Below, in pieces: positions 45,162 to 50,220 of a stretch of 50,220 nucleotides of DNA. The DNA comes from Verrucomicrobiota bacterium (GTDB lineage Bacteria > Verrucomicrobiota > Verrucomicrobiia > Limisphaerales > JACDHS01). Position numbers and translations under genes: made by a program. Each line of letters opens with the position of its first letter. The stretch's first letter is position 1. The notes under the pieces were generated by a model. It worked only from the letters and a program-made list of their open reading frames with translations. It searched no databases and was not told where the DNA came from. The stretch covers positions 1 through 50,220 of the forward strand of contig JACDHS010000017.1 in the NCBI GenBank assembly GCA_013820875.1. Direction: 5' to 3'.

Positions 45162-48089
45162 ATGAATCGTTTGCTCACGCTTTTATTCTTTTGTTCCGGC
45201 GCCACGGCGCTGGTTTACGAGGTGGTCTGGTCCAAATATCTCGCTCTCATGTTCGGCAGCACAGTGCAGGCGCAAACTGTCGTGCTGGCAGTTTTCATGG
45301 GTGGACTGGCGCTTGGAAACCGACTCTTCGGAAAACGCTCTGATCTGCTCGAGAAACCGGTGATGGTTTACGGGTTTATTGAAATTGCCATCGGCATATT
45401 TGCGCTGCTCTTCCATTTTCTTTTCTCGTTCGCCGATGCGATGTTCGTAAAGTTCGGCTCACCCCTGCTCGAATCGAGCGGACAATTGCTGTTTTTAAAA
45501 GGAACTATCAGCGTGGGATTGCTGCTGGTGCCGACCGTCTTGATGGGCGGAACATTGCCGCTGGTGGCGGCCTGGTTGCAAAAACGTTCCACAGATGCCG
45601 GCAAAGGTTCTGCCAAATTTTACGCAATCAACACATTCGGCGCGGTCTTCGGCGCTGGGTTGGCCGGTTTCTTTCTCGTGCGGCAATTCGGTTTGCCGAC
45701 TACTCTGCAAATTGCAGGCGTGGCGAATCTGCTGATCGGCGTGGTAGCCATTGCCCTTTCAAAAAAGGAGGTTCTCGCAGCAAACATTGCAACGAAAGTT
45801 GCCACAACAGTCGCAGCGCAAAACTCACCAGCATGGCTCGGATTCAGTCATCAGACGTTTATTTGCTTTTTAGTTTTTTTTACCGGCGCAGTTTCGTTGG
45901 GATTGGAAGTGTTGGCCTCCCGTTCGCTTTCGATGATTTTCGGCGCTTCCCTGCAGGCCTTCTCAGTGATGTTGATGGCGTTCATCCTGGGAGTGGGTGG
46001 CGGCGGACTCTGGGTCGCTTCGTTGCGGAAACCCAGGTTCCTCCAGGAATCGGCCATGTCTATTCCCCTCCTTATTGCGGCAGGTTTGATTGGGCTGTTT
46101 CTCCTCACGATTGAACAATGGGCGCTTCTCTATCTAAAACTACGTCACAGCTCGGGCATGACAGACAAGTTCCTCTATCACCAGGTGATCAGCACCCTCA
46201 TTTCGCTGGTCATCATCGGTATTCCAGCCGCATTGATCGGATCGGTGCTGCCGTTGGGTATGAGAATCCTTTCACGTGGTTCAACCAATTTTGGCGAGCA
46301 AGTCGGGAAACTTCTGACGTTCAATACGCTGGGTGCGGTTTTCGGCGCCTTGATTACCGGGTTCGTGTTGATGCCGCTGCTGGGGTTGAGAACGGCGATT
46401 GGGTTAATCAGCGTTTTGCTCGCATTAGCAGCACTTGTCATCGCGCTGAAGAATAAACAATCGAAGCTGATCACGACAGCGTCCGTGACAGCAGGGGTGT
46501 TGCTGCTCGTCAGTTTCCTGGGGCGAGAAAGTTGGCAATATACACTCAGCTCCGGAATCTTTCGCCTGAGTGCCGACGAAGTGACGAGCGACTATTTCTC
46601 AAAGCTCAGGGAACGCGACCAACTGCTTTACTACCGCGATGGCACCGATGCAACGGTCGCCGTGGTGACGGATCGCCAGCCGCGTTCGACCTCAGAACGG
46701 GTTCTCTCCATCAACGGCAAACCAGACGGTTCGATCATCGGCGACCTTTCCACCGAATACCTTCTGGCGCATCTCCCCATGTTGTCGCGTCCGCAGAGCA
46801 AAGACATTTTTGTGCTCGGCTTCGGCACGGGCATCACGGCAGGCGCTTTGCTCGGGCATCCGATCGAGTCCATCACCGTCGCGGAGAATTGCGCCCCGGT
46901 CCTCGAAGCCGCCATTCATTTCGAGCCATGGAATCGAGGCGTGTTAACGAATAAACTTACACGGCTGTATCGGGAGGATGCGCGCACTGTTCTCAAGCTG
47001 AGCGACAAAAAATACGACATCATCATCAGTGAACCATCCAATCCGTGGACCTCGGGAATTGGCAGCGTCTTCACTCGCGAATTTTATCAGTTGGCGGCCT
47101 CCCGCTTGAATGAAGGCGGCATCGTCGCGCAATGGTTTCACATCTATGAGATGAACGATGACGTGGTGGAACTCGTCCTGCGAACGTTTGGTTCCGTGTT
47201 CCCGGTTTCAGAAATCTGGGAAACGCGCAACGGCGACCTGATTTTGCTCGGCGCAAAATCACCGTGGGAATCGTCGCCTACAGTCTTTGCTGAAGTGTTC
47301 ACACGTCCGGAGCCGCGAAAAGATCTGGAGAAGATTGACCTGCGTTCACCGGAATCGGTTCTGGCGCGGCAGGTTTGTTCCCAGAAAACCGCCTTTGCAG
47401 TTCCTGGAGATGGTCCGCTGCAATCCGATGCACTGCCGATACTCGAGTATGAAGCGCCCAAGGCATTTTACCAGGGTGGCGCGGCTTACCGTTTATTTCT
47501 CGCCGATGAACGGACCTATCAAGCAGCCTTTGCATCGGAAGCAAAACGAAATGCTTTGTCGAACTTTAGTGATGAGCAGGTCGTGGATGTCTTTCGCCGC
47601 TACGGATCCGCGAACCTGGCATTGATGGAGTATGTTTCATGGCGGGCAAATACCCGGGGCCTGTCCCGGATGCGCGAGGTTTATCACGGCGGCCCTTTCG
47701 TGGATTTAATCTTCCGCCTGCCGCAAACGTTCCCGACACGAGCGGATGTGCCACCGGATGCCACCGGCCTCCTCACACAATTCCTCCATGCGGAAGCATT
47801 GATTCACCAACCGGCCACTCGCACCGAAGGAGCCGAAAAGATGGAAGCGTTGCTCCGGAGTTTCAACCATCAGTTGATTGATGATGATCGCAGCAACCCA
47901 AGCATTGAATGGTATGCAACCAAAGCGGCCCAGGGACATTTTCTCGAAGGCAATCTCGCGCGTGCTTTGGAATGTGTGGAGCTGGGCCTGCGCCATTTCC
48001 CTGGAGACTCGCAGCTTTTATTTATGAAACGACTTCTGCAAGCGGAACCGGCCAAGGCATTGCGAACCGCGGAATTATCGAACTGGTGA
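45162..48089 (+). CDS. Membrane transporter-like/spermidine-synthase-like fusion protein
   Basis: 975 residues from ATG 45162 (45102 also possible). The first 420 or so residues hold about a dozen membrane helices, starting LLTLLFFCSGATALVYEVVW, with GGLALGNRLFGKR-type loops and a repeat of the same pattern near residue 210 (FFTGAVSLGLEVLASRSLSM). Then comes a SpeE-type Rossmann domain with FVLGFGTGITAGALLGHP, the DIIISEPSNPWTSGIGSVFT stretch and GGIVAQWFHIYEMND. The last 300 residues are helical. Such fusions occur across Verrucomicrobia and other environmental phyla. The usual spermidine-synthase catalytic residues are not clearly kept, so a polyamine role is not certain. Confidence 0.85.
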   Translation: MNRLLTLLFFCSGATALVYEVVWSKYLALMFGSTVQAQTVVLAVFMGGLALGNRLFGKRSDLLEKPVMVYGFIEIAIGIFALLFHFLFSFADAMFVKFGSPLLESSGQLLFLKGTISVGLLLVPTVLMGGTLPLVAAWLQKRSTDAGKGSAKFYAINTFGAVFGAGLAGFFLVRQFGLPTTLQIAGVANLLIGVVAIALSKKEVLAANIATKVATTVAAQNSPAWLGFSHQTFICFLVFFTGAVSLGLEVLASRSLSMIFGASLQAFSVMLMAFILGVGGGGLWVASLRKPRFLQESAMSIPLLIAAGLIGLFLLTIEQWALLYLKLRHSSGMTDKFLYHQVISTLISLVIIGIPAALIGSVLPLGMRILSRGSTNFGEQVGKLLTFNTLGAVFGALITGFVLMPLLGLRTAIGLISVLLALAALVIALKNKQSKLITTASVTAGVLLLVSFLGRESWQYTLSSGIFRLSADEVTSDYFSKLRERDQLLYYRDGTDATVAVVTDRQPRSTSERVLSINGKPDGSIIGDLSTEYLLAHLPMLSRPQSKDIFVLGFGTGITAGALLGHPIESITVAENCAPVLEAAIHFEPWNRGVLTNKLTRLYREDARTVLKLSDKKYDIIISEPSNPWTSGIGSVFTREFYQLAASRLNEGGIVAQWFHIYEMNDDVVELVLRTFGSVFPVSEIWETRNGDLILLGAKSPWESSPTVFAEVFTRPEPRKDLEKIDLRSPESVLARQVCSQKTAFAVPGDGPLQSDALPILEYEAPKAFYQGGAAYRLFLADERTYQAAFASEAKRNALSNFSDEQVVDVFRRYGSANLALMEYVSWRANTRGLSRMREVYHGGPFVDLIFRLPQTFPTRADVPPDATGLLTQFLHAEALIHQPATRTEGAEKMEALLRSFNHQLIDDDRSNPSIEWYATKAAQGHFLEGNLARALECVELGLRHFPGDSQLLFMKRLLQAEPAKALRTAELSNW

Positions 48090-48101
48090 TGCTTGCGGAA
48101 A

Positions 48102-49025
48102 TCAGGTCTCGGATGACCCCGTCTTTAGCACCACCACCGCGCTGCGCAGACTTTCGCCGCCCTCATTCACGGCCGATATCGCGACCTCCACTTCAGCGTT
48201 CTTTGGCAGGTCTTCCATGGAAAAATCGCAGTCTGCCGGACGTCCCACCGGCCTTGCCTCCTCATCCACGCCGATCACCTTCACCCACACACGATAATGC
48301 TCCGCGCGCGGTGAAGGATCCCAATCCGCCATTGCCGCATCCTCTTCAACCAACGTCACGGAAACATTCTCAGGCGCCGGGGGAGCCTGCTTAAGCCCCG
48401 GTTGATTCAACCCAAACGATTCCCAGCGTCCATCCACCGGACCGATCACCCGCTTGAGCTCTTCCACCACCCCGCGAATCCGCAAATGCATCGTTTTCGC
48501 CGCCTTTTTCCGTGCGCTCAACAAATTCCTGACCGCCCCTTTACGCACTGTCATGGCAGTATTGGCCGTTGTCAGAGCCGCCATCGCGCTCGCCGCTATC
48601 GCAGCCGTGGCCACCGTTGGCACCTCCAGCGCGGGATGATCGGCCAAATAATTCCCGAACGAACGCAGCACATATTCCAACGCTGCCACCGAACGGGGCA
48701 CCTTCAAAGAACCACGCAAACCGGTTCCTTCCCATGCGACAGAATATTTCCGACCGAGCGACCGCTTCAGCGTATCACGAATGCTATGAGCCACCTCATA
48801 AGCCTCCGTCAGCTTCACCTCAAGCGTTCGTCGGCAGACCCGCAAGGCGTCCCGTCCCTGGCGATAAGCATCGGTCGCCACCGTCAATCCATTTAGATCA
48901 CTATCCACCGCCGACTTAGCCCCGACCAACAACCCCATGTTCGTCGCGTGCAAGGCAGCTCCCGCCCTCAGTTTTGTGCCTCCCTGGATCAATCCCGCCA
49001 CTGTCTTATGAAACTTCTGTTGCAT
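48102..49025 (-). CDS. Fibronectin type III domain protein of unknown function
   Basis: 307 residues from ATG 49025. The N-terminal 190 residues are helical, with KLTEAYEVAHSIRDTLKRSL and a hydrophobic Ala-rich patch near residues 136-160 (VATAAIAASAMAALTTANT). Residues 215-305 form an FN3 domain: APENVSVTLVEEDAAMADWD, AEHYRVWVKVIG and VEVAISAVNEGGESLRSAV. No signal peptide. From memory, similar helical-plus-FN3 proteins recur in several copies in Verrucomicrobia; their role is unknown. It is convergent with the fusion gene at 45162 (12 bp between stops). Confidence 0.75.
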   Translation of the reverse strand: MQQKFHKTVAGLIQGGTKLRAGAALHATNMGLLVGAKSAVDSDLNGLTVATDAYRQGRDALRVCRRTLEVKLTEAYEVAHSIRDTLKRSLGRKYSVAWEGTGLRGSLKVPRSVAALEYVLRSFGNYLADHPALEVPTVATAAIAASAMAALTTANTAMTVRKGAVRNLLSARKKAAKTMHLRIRGVVEELKRVIGPVDGRWESFGLNQPGLKQAPPAPENVSVTLVEEDAAMADWDPSPRAEHYRVWVKVIGVDEEARPVGRPADCDFSMEDLPKNAEVEVAISAVNEGGESLRSAVVVLKTGSSET

Positions 49026-49286
49026 CGTGTTGAATGTTCCATCCAGAAAGGCCGCACCGTTTCTTCCGCTACGACACAAGGTGTGTTTTCCACCCGCGTT
49101 TCAGTCGCTCATGAATCGAACATTCGGTTTATGACACAAGCGCCATGCCCCGCATAGGCCAAAAGTTGCGACAAATTCCGGCCTCCCCATTTGGCCTTGG
49201 AGTGACAATAGTTTACACAACTAAAATAATCTCATTTCCAGGGCTGTTTTTTCGATTTTCGCCTTCTAAATCCATCGGAAAAAGTC
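49026..49286. other. Upstream region of the FN3 gene; no gene seen
   Basis: No reading frame with protein character. It should contain the FN3 gene promoter, which I could not identify. It leads into array C on the right, and the last 15 bp (CCATCGGAAAAAGTC) already resemble array C unit ends. Confidence 0.4.
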
Positions 49287-49630
49287 GTGGGAAATATTTC
49301 AGCGACTCCCAACCACTGGAAAACATTGTCAGAAATATTTCCCACTTTGTTACCTATTGAAAAAAGTCGTGAGAAATAGTTTCAACCTCTTCACCCACTC
49401 GAAAAAATCGTGAGAAACTTTTCTTACCATGCCATCCAACGAACTGAGTTGTGAGAAACTTTTCTTACGATGTCATCCAATGAATCGAGTTGTGAGAAAA
49501 CTTTCACACTACTCCGCTCATAGAAAACCACTGTGGAAAAAAAAATCTCTCACCACTGCGCGTTGAAAAATTCGGTAGGAAATAATTCTTCCCTTAATGC
49601 CCACAGGAGGAGTTTTCGGAAAACATTGCG
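49287..49630. repeat. 41-bp-period degenerate tandem array C (about eight units)
   Basis: Units begin at 49287, 49329, 49370, 49411, 49452, 49493, 49533 and 49575, spacings of 42, 41, 41, 41, 41, 40 and 42 bp. Most start GTGAGAAA or GTGGGAAA followed by a T-rich stretch. The central pair (49411 and 49452) is nearly identical and the outer units have drifted widely. No spacers and no coding potential. Confidence 0.88.
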
Positions 49631-49663
49631 CGAAGCCTGCCGACGCTGTTCGTTCTACAACCA

Positions 49664-49725
49664 CCGTAGCGCGGACTTTAGTCTTAATCCGGCAGTTGGA
49701 ATTCAACGCAGAGGCGTAGCGGATT
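49664..49725. repeat. Half copy of the GTAGCGCGGACTTT palindromic element
   Basis: GTAGCGCGGACTTTAGTCTTAATCCGGC here matches the left half of the element at 846-985, and GCGTAGCGGATTTA follows on the right. No intact palindrome remains. Confidence 0.6.
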
Positions 49726-49928
49726 TATGCTTTTTGCCTTCTTATAACACCTCATCTAAAAGGTGAGTGCCCGGAAGACTTGGAAAAGCTTCATATCTCT
49801 CCTCTCTCTGCGCCTTTGCTTCTCTGTGTCTCTGCGTTAACTGCCGTTTTTAGGTTTATGTAAAGAATATCAGCGCACAGGGGTGGAACGTCGCGCGGCA
49901 GGGCTTATGACGCTCGAACAATCTCACG

Positions 49929-49951
49929 CGCTGCGGCTGATGCTTCGCACA
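49929..49951. repeat. REP-like family R2, half copy
   Basis: CGCTGCGGCTGATGCTTCGC at 49929 is identical to the right arm of the palindrome at 43157-43176. It is preceded by ACGCTCGAACA, which also occurs near 43215. The left arm is missing. Confidence 0.7.
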
Positions 49952-50030
49952 AATCAGAACTATAACGGTTTGCCAAAAGTAATTTCCGGATAGGTCCTGA
50001 ATCGAGTTATTCTAAAGGAGTAGGAATAAA

Positions 50031-50152
50031 CGATATCGCACAGCTTCGGTGCATCTGGCCGGAGGCCCAAAGGGCCGGCAATCCCTCAGCCCAGCCCACC
50101 GGGCTGGGTAAACGGTTTTACCACATTTGCGGCCTGAAGGGCCGCGATATCC
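50031..50152. repeat. Composite element with three consecutive hairpins
   Basis: Terminal GATATCGC (50032) and GCGATATC (near 50144) are inverted repeats. Between them are three strong hairpins: GGCCGGAGGCCCAAAGGGCC near 50058, CCAGCCC/GGGCTGG near 50091-50107 and GCGGCC/GGCCGC near 50129-50145. From memory it resembles repeats common in Planctomycetes and Verrucomicrobia that may be mobilised by REP-associated tyrosine transposases; none is present here. No gene is seen from 50153 to the window end. Confidence 0.7.
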
Positions 50153-50220
50153 GGGCTCTTAATCCCCCAACGTAGCATTCCAACAAACGCAATACCTACT
50201 GGAGGATGCTGAATACTGAA

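Noticed and set aside
49780-49850. Possible small RNA in the pyrimidine-rich stretch (CTCTCTGCGCCTTTGCTTCT)
   Set aside because: It resembles a simple-sequence motif found widely in bacterial intergenic DNA; no promoter, stem or terminator supports an RNA gene.

Overview
The window is about 50 kb of bacterial chromosome with some 36 intact protein genes, several broken genes and an unusually large amount of intergenic repeat DNA. The gene set suggests a free-living Verrucomicrobiota bacterium of the Pedosphaera/Limisphaera type. The clues are secreted enzymes with DUF1080, DUF4091, sulfatase, heparinase II/III and right-handed beta-helix folds, twin-arginine leaders, a tiny Lys/Ser/Ala-rich protein beginning MGDKSPK, and many palindromic repeats. 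This placement is inferred from gene content. I see no rRNA, tRNA, CRISPR array, prophage, intact transposase or origin.

Layout. 1-1327: 41-bp tandem repeats and a palindromic element, no convincing gene. 1328-5914: a secreted beta-helix protein, a frameshifted DUF3592 gene beside a large inverted repeat, a secreted two-domain DUF1080 protein and a CarD/KOW-like unknown. 6011-7842: a helix-turn-helix/metallo-beta-lactamase fusion followed by a zinc-ribbon metallopeptidase-like protein. 7864-10312 (minus): glycosyltransferase, small membrane protein, thioredoxin reductase and rhodanese. 10435-15610: a secreted amidohydrolase and a secreted heparinase II/III-like lyase, convergent, separated by a second 41-bp array. 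15838-20390: a 41-residue basic protein with a strong terminator, a DEAD-box helicase, a PhnA/YjdM protein and a secreted Ig-like protein. 20414-26607: a truncated DUF2071 gene, an SRPBCC protein, a sulfatase, DUF4256, a frameshifted DUF4091 gene and a scrambled DUF4276 locus. 26620-28712: thiC under a TPP riboswitch. 28740-29870: dispersed repeats and a 42-bp tandem array. 30014-32299: an ExeA/GspA-like ATPase, a GspB-like protein and a CAAX-protease-like protein. 32598-33152: a ParD/ParE toxin-antitoxin pair. 33165-37011: a Tat-exported amidohydrolase, a TPR protein and a hybrid histidine kinase. 37175-41020: metH. 41023-45020 (minus): CPBP protease, thiL, tsaE, tsaB and a histone-deacetylase-like hydrolase. 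45162-48089: a transporter-like/spermidine-synthase-like fusion. 48102-49025: an FN3-domain protein. 49026-50220: repeats only.

Function. The exported enzymes (beta-helix, DUF1080, heparinase, sulfatase, DUF4091, amidohydrolases) suggest growth on complex, probably sulfated, polysaccharides, but they are scattered and not arranged as a SusCD-type locus. Thiamine synthesis is represented by thiC and thiL, methionine synthesis by metH, tRNA t6A modification by tsaE/tsaB, and thiol redox by trxB with a coupled rhodanese.

The most unusual signal is in the non-coding DNA. Three separate arrays have a 41-bp period and one has 42 bp. Two of the 41-bp arrays, 12 kb apart, share two conserved blocks in identical register when one is read on the opposite strand. 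In addition, three minus-strand genes each look broken by the equivalent of one inserted base, which could be real decay or sequence error.
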